DNA of 64,000 bases from Cyclobacteriaceae bacterium (GCA_019694875.1 JAIBBC010000001.1:496001-560000); one strand, 5' to 3'; shown: positions 28,648 to 36,916, counted from the first letter of the stretch. Made by a program: numbers and translations. Notes: a model not told the origin generated them from the letters alone.

Positions 28648-30231
28648 ATGAGAAAAATCTTCATTATCAGCAGCATTGTAGTGTCAGCCCTCATTCTTAT
28701 TTGGGCTTATTTCTGGATCGATGCGCTGTTTGCATTCCTCATTATTATACCGCTCATCTACATGGGCGTAGCCGATATGATGCAGAACCGGCAGGCCATT
28801 CGCAAAAATTTTCCGTTGCTGGGCAGATTGCGTTATGTGTTCGAAGACATGCGCCCGAAAATTCAGCAGTATTTCGTTGAGTCGGATACGGATGGAACCC
28901 CGTTGAACCGGAATGAACGATCGGTTATTTACCAGCGGGCAAAAAAACAAATCGATACCATTCCATTCGGAACGCAATTAAATGTGTACGCAGAAGGATA
29001 TGAGTGGATGACACATTCTGTTAATGCGCTCGACCATAACAAGCTTGACCACAATCCGCGCGTGCGTGTCGGCAATAAAGATTGCAAGCAACCGTACGAT
29101 GCCAGTATCCTGAATGTTTCTGCAATGAGCTTCGGCTCACTTAGTCCGAATGCAATTGAAGCATTAAATTCCGGTGCGAAGGCAGGCGGCTTTGCACACA
29201 ATACCGGTGAAGGCGGAATCAGTCCGTATCACCTCAAGCATGGCGGTGATCTTATCTGGCAAATTGGTACCGGGTATTTTGGTGCACGCGATACAAATGG
29301 AAATTTCTCACCCGAAGCATTTGTCAAAAATGCACAGCGGCCACAGGTTAAGATGATCGAGATCAAACTCTCACAAGGAGCCAAACCCGGTCACGGTGGA
29401 ATTCTGCCTGCCAAAAAGAATACACCCGAGATTGCTGCCATCCGGGGCGTGCAGGCAGGCACAACTGTTTTCTCGCCTCCGTATCACAGCGCATTCAACA
29501 CACCAATCGGCCTCATCCAATTTGTAAAACAACTGCGTGACCTCTCGGGTGGCAAGCCCGTTGGCTTCAAACTGTGTATCGGTCGCAAGAGTGAATTTCT
29601 CGCCATTTGTAAGGCGATGGTTCAACTAAACATTTATCCGGATTTTATTACCATCGATGGCGGTGAAGGTGGAACAGGCGCTGCACCCCCTGAGTTTTCA
29701 AACTTTGTCGGTATGCCGTTGCTGGATGCGCTTGCTTTCGCGGATGACGCTTTGCGAGGATTCGGAATCCGTGAACACATCAAGCTTGATTGTTCCGGAA
29801 AAATTTTAACTGGCTTCCATATAGTTCGTGCAATGGCGTTAGGTGCCGACTTCTGCAATAGCGCCCGTGCGATGATGCTTGCACTGGGATGTATTCAGGC
29901 ATTGGAGTGTAACAAGAACACCTGCCCTACGGGTGTGGCTACGCAGGATCCGTACTTCATGAAAGGTCTGGATGTTACGGATAAAGCTGCACGTGTAACG
30001 AACTATCACCACAACACGGTTGCGAGTTTTGTTGAATTGCTTTCTTGCTCAGGTTTGGACAAGGCTGAAAAAATCAACCGCAGTCATGTTTACCGCAGGG
30101 TATTTATGAACATGGTTAAAACCTACGAAGAGATTTATCCGCCTCTTCCGGAAGGCTGTTTGCTTGACGGTGGCGATGCCCCTATTGAGTTCGAGGGGTA
30201 TCTGAACAAGGCATCCGCGGAGGTGTTTTAA
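28648..30231 (+). CDS. Membrane-anchored FMN-binding glutamate synthase-like protein
   Basis: A 527-residue protein. The first 45 residues hold two hydrophobic segments, so it is membrane anchored. The rest matches the FMN/iron-sulfur domain of the glutamate synthase large subunit: MSFGSLSPNAIEALNSGA, HNTGEGGISPYHL, KLSQGAKPGHGG, then DGGEGGTGAAPPEF for FMN, and a Cys-rich segment with CIQALECNKNTCPTGVATQDP for the iron-sulfur cluster. It lacks the glutaminase half of full GltB, so it is one of the stand-alone family members whose acceptor is not known. It is monocistronic in appearance. Confidence 0.92.
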   Translation: MRKIFIISSIVVSALILIWAYFWIDALFAFLIIIPLIYMGVADMMQNRQAIRKNFPLLGRLRYVFEDMRPKIQQYFVESDTDGTPLNRNERSVIYQRAKKQIDTIPFGTQLNVYAEGYEWMTHSVNALDHNKLDHNPRVRVGNKDCKQPYDASILNVSAMSFGSLSPNAIEALNSGAKAGGFAHNTGEGGISPYHLKHGGDLIWQIGTGYFGARDTNGNFSPEAFVKNAQRPQVKMIEIKLSQGAKPGHGGILPAKKNTPEIAAIRGVQAGTTVFSPPYHSAFNTPIGLIQFVKQLRDLSGGKPVGFKLCIGRKSEFLAICKAMVQLNIYPDFITIDGGEGGTGAAPPEFSNFVGMPLLDALAFADDALRGFGIREHIKLDCSGKILTGFHIVRAMALGADFCNSARAMMLALGCIQALECNKNTCPTGVATQDPYFMKGLDVTDKAARVTNYHHNTVASFVELLSCSGLDKAEKINRSHVYRRVFMNMVKTYEEIYPPLPEGCLLDGGDAPIEFEGYLNKASAEVF

Positions 30232-30306
30232 CAACATTCTACAAGGGACGGATTCTGCATTCTTTAACCGCGAGGCTACTGGTCAATAGCTGCTGAACAT
30301 CGAAAT

Positions 30307-30336
30307 TTTGCGGCCCGAAGGGATTTCGTATCTTTG
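30307..30336 (+). promoter_or_regulatory. Bacteroidota promoter for the 168-residue gene
   Basis: TTTTG ending at 30310, 18 bases of spacer, then TATCTTTG at 30329-30336, an excellent match to TTG-N17-21-TAnnTTTG. The predicted start of transcription near 30342 lies just upstream of the GTG at 30355 and decides against the TTG at 30334, which is inside the promoter. Confidence 0.75.
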
Positions 30337-30354
30337 CAAAACCTTTTTTGCAGC

Positions 30355-30861
30355 GTGATCCGTAAATTTTTTCCGCTCGACAAGAACTATGTGCTTGAAC
30401 AGGCACAACTTTCTCTTCAACCACACCTGCTGGATTACCTCGTTGACTTCGTTAAGGTGCAGTATATGCTTCAGTACAACCCGCTGGGCATTGTAGACGA
30501 AACCGTTCAGCGGATCGAAAGCCACGTTTCGGAAGATAACACCCGGTTGAACGACCTTTACCTGAATCTGATGGGTATCTTCCGGTTCCGGAACTACCGC
30601 GACAACCAGCTGGAATTTGTTTTTGATGGCCGTGATCCGTTTGAAAAGTATTCGGAAGAATGGCAAATCGAATTCAAAAAATGGGCGCGCGAACTCTGCC
30701 AGCATAAAAATTTTATCTGGGGTGTACTGGAGCTGACGGTATTTTACCCTCAGGACGATGAAGCGAATTTCATCGGCAATCGACTCAATGCATTTGTCAC
30801 GCAGTTCTTCGAACTGAAAATTCATCCCCAAAAAGGAATCCTGAAAAAGAATATTGCCTGA
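30355..30861 (+). CDS. Conserved hypothetical cytoplasmic protein (168 aa)
   Basis: No family recognised. A soluble 168-residue protein without signal or membrane segment, acidic and rich in aromatic residues (for example FRFRNYRDNQLEFVFDG). It probably starts at GTG 30355: the in-frame TTG at 30334 overlaps the -7 promoter box. The start implies a very short 5' leader of about 13 bases. It ends 17 bp before the GH53 gene, and the two may be co-transcribed although their functions look unrelated. Confidence 0.7.
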   Translation: MIRKFFPLDKNYVLEQAQLSLQPHLLDYLVDFVKVQYMLQYNPLGIVDETVQRIESHVSEDNTRLNDLYLNLMGIFRFRNYRDNQLEFVFDGRDPFEKYSEEWQIEFKKWARELCQHKNFIWGVLELTVFYPQDDEANFIGNRLNAFVTQFFELKIHPQKGILKKNIA

Positions 30862-30877
30862 AGTATTAACTTTAGGG

Positions 30878-31957
30878 ATGCGCACTTTTGTAAAAATCTG
30901 TCTGCTGGCATTTCTCTTTTCGTGTGATGATCCAAAAGATTGCTGTCCGGGGCCCGATCCGGTTGAAAAAGAATTAATACGCGGAACAGATATTTCCTTT
31001 CTTCCTGAAATTGAAGAAGCCGGAGTTGTTTTTAAAGATGAAGCCGGAAGCGAGAAGAACATGCTCGACATTCTGAAAGCGAGCGGAGTAAATACCATTA
31101 GAATCCGGTTGTGGCATACACCGGTTGACGAGCACTCGTCACTGGAAGAAGTAAAAGCGTTGGCCGCACGCGTTAAGGCGAAAGGCATGAGCGTTTGGCT
31201 GAGCGTACACTATTCCGATACTTGGGCCGACCCGGGCCACCAGGCAAAACCCGAAGCGTGGAGCGATGCATCTTTTACCGACCTGCAAGACAGTGTGTAT
31301 CGGTACACCAAAAAAATAATGACTGCAATTGATCCCGATATCATCCAGATCGGCAACGAAATTAATCCGGGCTTTCTGCTTCCGGACGGAGGAACGGGAG
31401 CCAGTACACTACCCAACTTCATTGCGTTGCTAAAAAAAGGTGTTCAGGCCGTTCGGGAAACTTCAGACGATACCGAAATTATGATGCACGTAGCGGGCCT
31501 CGATGGAGCCAACTGGTTCTATCAACAGCTCTCTGCTAACAATGTCGATTATGACTTGATTGGTTTGTCGTACTACCCTATCTGGCACGGCAAAGATTTG
31601 AATGTCGTTCAGTCGACTGTCCAGAGCCTGGGCTTTGCATACAACAAACAAGTTGTGCTGGCCGAAACAGCGTATCCTTTTTCGCTGCTGTGGGAAGACT
31701 GGACAAACAACATCGTAGGCGAAAACGGTCAGTTGGTTTCCGGTTATCCGGCTACGCCGGAAGGCCAGAAAAACTTTCTGCTCAAGCTTCGCGAAATCAT
31801 GAACAAATCTTCCAAGGGCGCTGGGTTTTGCTACTGGGGTACGGAGTGGGTGTCGTTTAAGGGCGATGAAGCCACGAACGGATCATCCTGGGAAAATCAA
31901 GCCTTATTTGATTTCAACAATAAAGCGGTGCCAGCCCTGGAGGCCTTTGCCGAATAA
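30878..31957 (+). CDS. Arabinogalactan endo-beta-1,4-galactanase (GH53)
   Basis: A 359-residue lipoprotein. ATG 30878 gives MRTFVKICLLAFLFSCDD with Cys at residue 16. The body is a GH53 TIM barrel: RGTDISFLPE, NTIRIRLWHTP, LSVHYSDTWADPGHQ, then the acid/base Glu in QIGNEINPG (E161) and the nucleophile Glu in VLAETAYPF (E263). GH53 enzymes cleave beta-1,4-galactan side chains of pectin. As a lipoprotein it probably acts at the cell surface. No SusC/SusD neighbours are present, so it is not in a typical polysaccharide utilisation locus. Confidence 0.95.
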   Translation: MRTFVKICLLAFLFSCDDPKDCCPGPDPVEKELIRGTDISFLPEIEEAGVVFKDEAGSEKNMLDILKASGVNTIRIRLWHTPVDEHSSLEEVKALAARVKAKGMSVWLSVHYSDTWADPGHQAKPEAWSDASFTDLQDSVYRYTKKIMTAIDPDIIQIGNEINPGFLLPDGGTGASTLPNFIALLKKGVQAVRETSDDTEIMMHVAGLDGANWFYQQLSANNVDYDLIGLSYYPIWHGKDLNVVQSTVQSLGFAYNKQVVLAETAYPFSLLWEDWTNNIVGENGQLVSGYPATPEGQKNFLLKLREIMNKSSKGAGFCYWGTEWVSFKGDEATNGSSWENQALFDFNNKAVPALEAFAE

Positions 31958-31961
31958 GCCG

Positions 31962-32231
31962 CTATCGGCGGATTTCAAAACGCTGAAACTTTTTTATTCC
32001 AGTCTCCTCAACCACAACGTTCGATACGCTTGCACGCGGAGGTCCGTGTTTACACCACGCAATAAAGCTGTTCAGGTTTTCTTCATCTCCTTCTACCTCA
32101 ATGTATACACTTCCATCAGGTTGGTTTTGTGCAAAGCCTTTCAGCATCAACTGTACAGCAGCATCTTTCGCGGATGCGCGATAAAACACTCCCTGAACTC
32201 TTCCGGTAACTCTAATTTTTACCGCCTTCAT
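31962..32231 (-). CDS. acyP: Acylphosphatase
   Basis: An 89-residue protein covering the whole family length. The signature VTGRVQGVFYRASAKDAA gives the catalytic Arg (in FYRA), and NSFIAWCKHGPPRASVSNV contains the second conserved block; the catalytic Asn lies in the middle region. It hydrolyses acyl phosphates such as 1,3-bisphosphoglycerate. It is transcribed in the same direction as the GapN-like dehydrogenase, 4 bp after it, which is metabolically suggestive because both act around 1,3-bisphosphoglycerate. It is convergent with the GH53 gene, 4 bp away. Confidence 0.93.
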   Translation of the reverse strand: MKAVKIRVTGRVQGVFYRASAKDAAVQLMLKGFAQNQPDGSVYIEVEGDEENLNSFIAWCKHGPPRASVSNVVVEETGIKKFQRFEIRR

Positions 32232-32235
32232 CGCA

Positions 32236-33855
32236 TCAGAAAATATACTCCGTGCTCAGGAACAATGACTCGCGATTTTTAATAATCGTACTGATCAACT
32301 GCTTGTTTTCGTCTGTAGTTTTAGTCGCGACCAGCGTACGGATGGAAAACACGCGCAAGGCATCATGCACCGAAAGTGTGCCCTCGGCCGAATCTTTTCT
32401 TCCGTTAAACGGAAATGAATCCGGGCCACGCTGACTCTGTGTATTTAAATTGATGCGACCAACCTGGTTAGAAAACATATCAATCAGCCTGGCAATTGTT
32501 TTTGAATCGTTGCCGAAAATACTCACCTGCTGTCCGAAGTTTGAATTGATAACATAGTGCATCGGGTCTTCCACATCATCGTATGCGATAATCGGTACAA
32601 CCGGCCCAAACTGCTCTTCATAATAGATACGCATTTTGTCGTTCACCGGGTATAAAACAGCGGGGTAGAAAAACGTTTCGTTTGTTTCACCGCCATGCTC
32701 ATTCATAATTTTCGCTCCATGTTTTTTCGCATCCTCCACCAGCTCAGTCAGATACTTCGTTTTGCCCGGCTCCGGTAACGGGGTAAGGTTTACGCCAGCA
32801 TCCCACGGCATGCCCGGCTTTAGTTTTTTGATTGCCTCGTTAAACTTTTGAATAAACGCATCAACGATGCTGCGATGCACATACAGGATTTTCAGCGCGG
32901 TGCAACGCTGACCGTTGAATGAGAGCGAGCCCATGATACATTCGCTTACCGCGATATCGAGATCGGCATCCGGTAACACAATTGCTGGATTTTTCGCATC
33001 GAGGCCCAGCACGGCCTTCAAACGATGCGGCTTCGGATGAAGTTTTTTCAGATCATTAGCCCCTTTGTTCGTACCAATGAACGCAAACACATCCAGTCTC
33101 CCGCTTTCCATCAGCGAGCCTACTGTTTCCCTTCCCTTTCCATAAATAATATTGATAACACCTTTTGGGAAGCTGTCGCGGAATGCTTCCAGCAATGGCT
33201 TAATCAGAAGCACACCATATTTTGCAGGTTTGAACACCACCGTGTTGCCCATGATTAATGCAGGGATAAGGGTGGTGAACGTTTCATTCAGCGGATAGTT
33301 ATATGGACCCATACAAAGCGCAACTCCCAGCGGCACACGTCTGATCTGCGCCATGAAGCCTTGTTCTTCGATAATCTTGGCAGAATGCCGGTCAAGATCT
33401 TTTAATGATTTGATCGTATCGACAATGTAATCGCAGGTGCGATCGAATTCTTTTTCTGAATCCTTCAGGGGTTTACCGATTTCCCACATCAGCAGTTTCA
33501 CAACTTCACCGCGCTTTTCGCGCATGCGGGCCAAAAATGTTTCCACATGTGAAATCCTGTCTGCGACAGACATCATCGGCCATTCTCCTTTACCCAGGTC
33601 ATGTGCACGCACGGCAACATCGAGTGCCTTCATTGCTTCTGCAGCATTGAGTAACGGAGTACTCCCGATAATTTTTTGCCGATAGCCTGAGCCGTCCTTG
33701 ATGAAAACCGGACTCATCACCGGGGCTAACTCACCTTGCCAGGTCTTTAACTCACCATCGATAAGGTATTCGCGTTGCTCGATGTATGCATCAAGTTTAT
33801 ACGCGTCCGGAATAGACGATGATTCAGGGAAAATGTTTGCGAGGGGATTACTCAT
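32236..33855 (-). CDS. GapN-like NADP-dependent glyceraldehyde-3-phosphate dehydrogenase
   Basis: A 539-residue aldehyde dehydrogenase superfamily protein. The oxyanion Asn lies in MGPYNYPLNETF (N186), the nucleophile Cys in FNGQRCTALK (C318), and the cofactor site includes the IGTNKGAN loop. The usual general-base Glu of ELGGK appears as VLGLDAKN, so the Glu position is Gly (G284). The length and motifs resemble the Bacteroidota group annotated as GapN, which oxidises glyceraldehyde 3-phosphate without phosphorylation. It follows deoC by 6 bp; DeoC produces glyceraldehyde 3-phosphate, which fits. Substrate assignment is inference. Confidence 0.85.
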   Translation of the reverse strand: MSNPLANIFPESSSIPDAYKLDAYIEQREYLIDGELKTWQGELAPVMSPVFIKDGSGYRQKIIGSTPLLNAAEAMKALDVAVRAHDLGKGEWPMMSVADRISHVETFLARMREKRGEVVKLLMWEIGKPLKDSEKEFDRTCDYIVDTIKSLKDLDRHSAKIIEEQGFMAQIRRVPLGVALCMGPYNYPLNETFTTLIPALIMGNTVVFKPAKYGVLLIKPLLEAFRDSFPKGVINIIYGKGRETVGSLMESGRLDVFAFIGTNKGANDLKKLHPKPHRLKAVLGLDAKNPAIVLPDADLDIAVSECIMGSLSFNGQRCTALKILYVHRSIVDAFIQKFNEAIKKLKPGMPWDAGVNLTPLPEPGKTKYLTELVEDAKKHGAKIMNEHGGETNETFFYPAVLYPVNDKMRIYYEEQFGPVVPIIAYDDVEDPMHYVINSNFGQQVSIFGNDSKTIARLIDMFSNQVGRINLNTQSQRGPDSFPFNGRKDSAEGTLSVHDALRVFSIRTLVATKTTDENKQLISTIIKNRESLFLSTEYIF

Positions 33856-33861
33856 TCTGCG

Positions 33862-34533
33862 TTAATAATTATCAGGTAACGAATTCGAAATATCTTTAAT
33901 CAAAGCAATGCCTGATGAAGTACCGAGCCGCGAAGCTCCCGCTTCAATCAGGGCAATAGCTTGTTCACGTGTTTTAATTCCGCCCGAGGCCTTAATGCCA
34001 ACCCCGGCAGGAACAGCGCTGCGCATGATCTTTACATGCTCAACTTTTGCACCGGCCGGAGCAAAACCCGTAGAAGTTTTTACGAAGTCTGCGCCAGCAT
34101 CTGCACAAAGCTTACACGCCTCTACCAGCTCTCCATCGGAAAGATACGCGGTTTCAACAATAACTTTGAGGAGCTTGCCATGATCGTGCGCAAGTTTGCT
34201 GCACTTGGCAAGTTCGATCTTTGTCCAGGGAATTCCTGTTTTGAAGGAAGTTATGTTCCATACAACATCAACTTCATCAGCACCGTTATCGATGGCACGT
34301 TTGATTTCATCGAGTTTGGTTTCGGTCATGTTGTAGCCTAACGGAAATCCTGCAACGGTTACAAGCAAAATGTTATCAGTGCCGATTTCGCGTTTGGCGC
34401 GCTTTACCCAGAATGGCGGCACGCAGACGCCCAGAAATTTATGAACACGCGCTTCTTCCACCACCTTATCGATATCACGAATCGTTAAGGTCGGGCTGAG
34501 ATTAGTATGTTCGATGTAGGAAGCAAGGTTCAC
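33862..34533 (-). CDS. deoC: Deoxyribose-phosphate aldolase
   Basis: A 223-residue class I aldolase of normal length. The Schiff-base Lys sits in DFVKTSTGFAPAG, the general-acid region in KVIVETAYL, and GIKASGGIKTREQAIALIEAGASRLGTSSG forms the phosphate-binding end of the barrel. It splits deoxyribose 5-phosphate into acetaldehyde and glyceraldehyde 3-phosphate. It leads a run deoC, GapN-like dehydrogenase, acylphosphatase with 4-6 bp gaps; the GapN-like enzyme could consume its product. Confidence 0.96.
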   Translation of the reverse strand: MNLASYIEHTNLSPTLTIRDIDKVVEEARVHKFLGVCVPPFWVKRAKREIGTDNILLVTVAGFPLGYNMTETKLDEIKRAIDNGADEVDVVWNITSFKTGIPWTKIELAKCSKLAHDHGKLLKVIVETAYLSDGELVEACKLCADAGADFVKTSTGFAPAGAKVEHVKIMRSAVPAGVGIKASGGIKTREQAIALIEAGASRLGTSSGIALIKDISNSLPDNY

Positions 34534-34567
34534 CGATACAAGTTACGATGAACCTTTCAATTGGCAA

Positions 34568-34945
34568 TCAGTGCCAGATTTCGCACTCCTTGCAAAATTT
34601 CATTTTGCCAGGCTTATGTTTTTTGGGTTTGCGCTTGTGACCGAAATAAGTAAAGTCGGCATACTGAGGTTTAAGCATTTCTTTTTCAGCCTTCCGGTGA
34701 GCTTTAACAACTTCTTTCATCCGGGCTTCATGCTCATCCTCCGCGTTGTGGGTGACTTTACGCGACTTGGATTTTTTGGTCTTGCCTTTCTTTTCAGGCT
34801 CGTAGTCTTCAGCCGGAAAATATGGCGTTAGCGAATTAGGTTGCTGTGGTGAACTCTGAACTTTCTTTTGTTTCTTTTTCGACTGCGCAAACGAAGCCGT
34901 AGTTGCACACAGCACCAGCAAGAGTATGAGGGAGATTCTTGGCAT
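34568..34945 (-). CDS. Secreted Lys-rich protein with CKEC tail
   Basis: A 125-residue protein; ATG 34945 gives a signal peptide (MPRISLILLLVLCATTASFAQ). The rest is very rich in Lys, His and Glu (KGKTKKSKSRK; KRKPKKHKPGK) and looks unfolded. The last 11 residues carry FCKECEIWH, a CxxC-like pair. No family is recognised. It might bind metals, nucleic acid or peptidoglycan; that is guesswork. It lies 35 bp upstream of deoC on the same strand. Confidence 0.7.
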   Translation of the reverse strand: MPRISLILLLVLCATTASFAQSKKKQKKVQSSPQQPNSLTPYFPAEDYEPEKKGKTKKSKSRKVTHNAEDEHEARMKEVVKAHRKAEKEMLKPQYADFTYFGHKRKPKKHKPGKMKFCKECEIWH

Positions 34946-35028
34946 AGCACAAAGATATTGGTTGCGAACTAAACTCCTGACACGTTTAAATATTGTTCGG
35001 AAGCCGTCTCGTTTCGACAAGATGTCAA

Positions 35029-35157
35029 TTATGGCTGTTGATCCGTAAAGAATTGATATGAGAGATACGAGAGTATCGATATGCCGATCAGCAGCAACAC
35101 GTAGCCAAAAATTTTGGCCCGTGTAAAATAGCCCCGAACCGGCATGTTGTCTTTCAT
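35029..35157 (-). CDS. Small membrane protein, YFxRAK family, copy 2
   Basis: A 42-residue protein with ATG at 35157 and TAA at 35031. A basic N-terminus with RGYFTRAKIFGY precedes one hydrophobic helix (about 19-35) and a polar tail (FFTDQQP). It resembles the gene directly upstream (35159-35281) in length and in the pattern YFxRAK[IL]F[GA]Y, so the two are tandem paralogs one base apart. Function unknown; a small inner-membrane protein is the likely form. Confidence 0.7.
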   Translation of the reverse strand: MKDNMPVRGYFTRAKIFGYVLLLIGISILSYLSYQFFTDQQP

Positions 35158-35158
35158 T

Positions 35159-35281
35159 CTATTCGAGGGCGGTTAGGCCAAAAACATCGAAAAACAGGTA
35201 CATTAATCCTGAAAGGGCCATGAGGTACGCGAAAAGCTTCGCGCGGTTAAAGTAGGCTTGGGCCGATAGTGTCTTTTTCAT
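35159..35281 (-). CDS. Small membrane protein, YFxRAK family, copy 1
   Basis: A 40-residue protein, ATG at 35281 to TAG at 35161. It contains QAYFNRAKLFAY, then a hydrophobic helix (about 17-36) and ends LTALE. It precedes its paralog by one base, so the two are surely co-transcribed. Function unknown. The shared motif in front of the helix suggests a conserved interaction rather than a chance open frame. Confidence 0.7.
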   Translation of the reverse strand: MKKTLSAQAYFNRAKLFAYLMALSGLMYLFFDVFGLTALE

Positions 35282-35403
35282 ACAGTTTCGGGTCAGGTGT
35301 TAAAGTATAACTTCAATTAAGCCCGAAAAGTTGTACGAAGGGTTGGAAATTTCGGTCAAACGGGTGGATTGGTGCTTAAAATGCCGTTAAAAGGGTTAAA
35401 AAA

Positions 35404-36195
35404 TCAGCCCTTCTTTACGTTTCCGATCATTTGCATCTTGTCGAGTGAAGGGGTCGGCCTGCCACCGCGAGGCTCTATGGTTACGGCGAAAGCAGCAGCC
35501 CCCGCCATGTCTTTCATGCGTAAAAGGCCGTTAGCCGTGTCCATATCAAACACCCCGGCATCCACTGGATTGCCATCAATCATGGCCCAAAGCTGATACT
35601 GATTCTCCTGCGCCAGCGTCTTCATGTTTTCAATGCTGAGGTAAACCTCGCGTGTTTTCTCATTCCAATACACATACGCTTTTGCATCGGGAGCAATCGG
35701 GCTGCCGTTCATCGTCACACGCTGAAAGTCAGGACTTCCGATCACATGCATGTCGCTTTGCATTTTGTCGAGACGCTGATTAACTGTGTTATAATCCTGC
35801 GCGATCTGACGATTTTGTGCAATGAGTGTTGTAAGATTCTCTTCGCTGGTTTTCCAGCGGCCGTAATATTCGTATGCCAGGTAAGACGAGATCAATGCAA
35901 TGGCAATAGATGCTGCTGCTGCGTACTTCCAGCCGGGTGAGGTCATCGAAACAACTTTGGCCCCGGGTGCAGGTGATTCGATCTTACTAAAAATCTCAGA
36001 TTTGAGCGATGCACGCGGAGCAATAGCCGCCTTCATCAGCAACTGTTCCTGCACCTCTTCGATGCGGGCAAGTTCAGCTCTTAGCTCCGGATACTGCGCG
36101 AGGTTCTTCTCAACCGCAGAGCGTTCTGCTGCTGAAAGTTCTCCGAGCGCATACGCCTCCAGAATTCCTGACGATATGTATTCCTCTACATTCAA
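35404..36195 (-). CDS. Anti-sigma factor, RskA-like
   Basis: A 263-residue membrane protein. The cytoplasmic N-terminal part (about 1-90) has the anti-sigma fold pattern (ISSGILEAYALGELSAAERSAVEKNLAQYPELRAEL) without a zinc HxxxCxxC. One transmembrane helix follows (about 90-108, YAAAASIAIALISSYLAY). The periplasmic part has a coiled coil (about 112-145) and the RskA C-terminal domain (AYVYWNEKTREVYLSIENMKTL, then YQLWAMIDGNPVDAGVFD). It sequesters the ECF sigma factor encoded just upstream, with which it overlaps by 4 bp. The sigma and anti-sigma probably control the divergent DUF4331 operon. Confidence 0.93.
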   Translation of the reverse strand: MNVEEYISSGILEAYALGELSAAERSAVEKNLAQYPELRAELARIEEVQEQLLMKAAIAPRASLKSEIFSKIESPAPGAKVVSMTSPGWKYAAAASIAIALISSYLAYEYYGRWKTSEENLTTLIAQNRQIAQDYNTVNQRLDKMQSDMHVIGSPDFQRVTMNGSPIAPDAKAYVYWNEKTREVYLSIENMKTLAQENQYQLWAMIDGNPVDAGVFDMDTANGLLRMKDMAGAAAFAVTIEPRGGRPTPSLDKMQMIGNVKKG

Positions 36196-36743
36196 GTTTT
36201 CAAAATCAAACGTAATTGTTTCATGGCAATTCGCAATCGGGTTTTAACCGTGCCCAGCGGAATGTTAAATTCATCCGCAAGCTCGGCCTGGGTATACCCT
36301 CTCAGGTACAGGTGATCTACAACAAACCGTTGATCTTCCGGCAAACTGGTCAGCACCTCTTTCAAGCCAATGCTGTCAACCTGCTGTTCAGCAAATTCCC
36401 CGGTTTTTACATCACTTACGTAATTCTCAATTCCCCCGGTTTTGTTTTCGCGGCTTATTTCTTTTGACCGCGTTTTATCGATCGCCTGATTTTTAGCAAG
36501 GTTCAGCATCCAGGTAAACAAGCGTCCCTTTGCGGGATCGTAATTGTCGATCCGGTTCCAGATTTTCAGAAATACATCCTGCAAAACTTCCTCCGCTACT
36601 TCTTCCTTTCTGACAATCCTGTAGATGGCACCATATAATGCTCCTGAATAATTATCATAGAGATATTCAAGCGCACGCTTATCCTTCGAGCGCAGACTCG
36701 CGATCAGCGTTGATTCGTCTATATGGGCTGCAAGAGTTCCGAT
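36192..36743 (-). CDS. ECF RNA polymerase sigma factor with non-canonical start
   Basis: Region 2 (LIASLRSKDKRALEYLYDNYSGALYG, then EEVLQDVFLKIW and GRLFTWMLNLAKNQAID) and region 4 (LPEDQRFVVDHLYLRGYTQAELADEF, then LGTVKTRLRIAMKQLR) are both complete. Yet no ATG, GTG or TTG lies between the in-frame stop at 36758 and region 2. The first canonical candidate is TTG 36584, which would delete region 2. Candidate starts are ATC 36743 or ATA 36722; the end given is the ATC. A -7 box at 36770-36777 puts transcription start near 36764. Its stop overlaps the anti-sigma start by 4 bp. A sequencing error is possible, but weak translation of a sigma factor is plausible too. Confidence 0.8.
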   Translation of the reverse strand: MGTLAAHIDESTLIASLRSKDKRALEYLYDNYSGALYGAIYRIVRKEEVAEEVLQDVFLKIWNRIDNYDPAKGRLFTWMLNLAKNQAIDKTRSKEISRENKTGGIENYVSDVKTGEFAEQQVDSIGLKEVLTSLPEDQRFVVDHLYLRGYTQAELADEFNIPLGTVKTRLRIAMKQLRLILKT

Positions 36744-36769
36744 CTGTGTGTTGGATTACGAGTCCGTTT

Positions 36770-36777
36770 CAAATATA
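36770..36777 (-). promoter_or_regulatory. -7 promoter box of the ECF sigma gene
   Basis: On the minus strand this reads TATATTTG, matching TAnnTTTG. It lies about 27-48 bases upstream of the two start candidates. The -33 TTG element is not clear. Confidence 0.5.
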
Positions 36778-36843
36778 AAGCAAAATAAATTGATTGCTCA
36801 CGTTGTATTTTTTTCTCTCTGATTACCGGTTTTAACTCAAACT

Positions 36844-36916
36844 AACCTGCCGGGCATTCTCGCAATTCTACTTAATACGCAATCAAAAGTCCGATTGAAA
36901 TCCAACCTGCCGGGCA
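36844..36916 (+). repeat. Direct repeat AACCTGCCGGGCA, possible ECF promoter elements
   Basis: A 13-base sequence occurs at 36844-36856 and 36904-36916, exactly 60 bases apart, in the region between the divergent sigma gene and the DUF4331 operon. The AACC start resembles ECF -35 elements. The second copy ends 36 bases before the ATG at 36952. Regulator binding sites or two tandem ECF promoters are possible; this is inference. Confidence 0.5.

Noticed and set aside
36192-36584. The sigma gene as a 130-residue protein starting at TTG 36584
   Set aside because: This start removes most of sigma region 2, while the frame is open and conserved in pattern further upstream.
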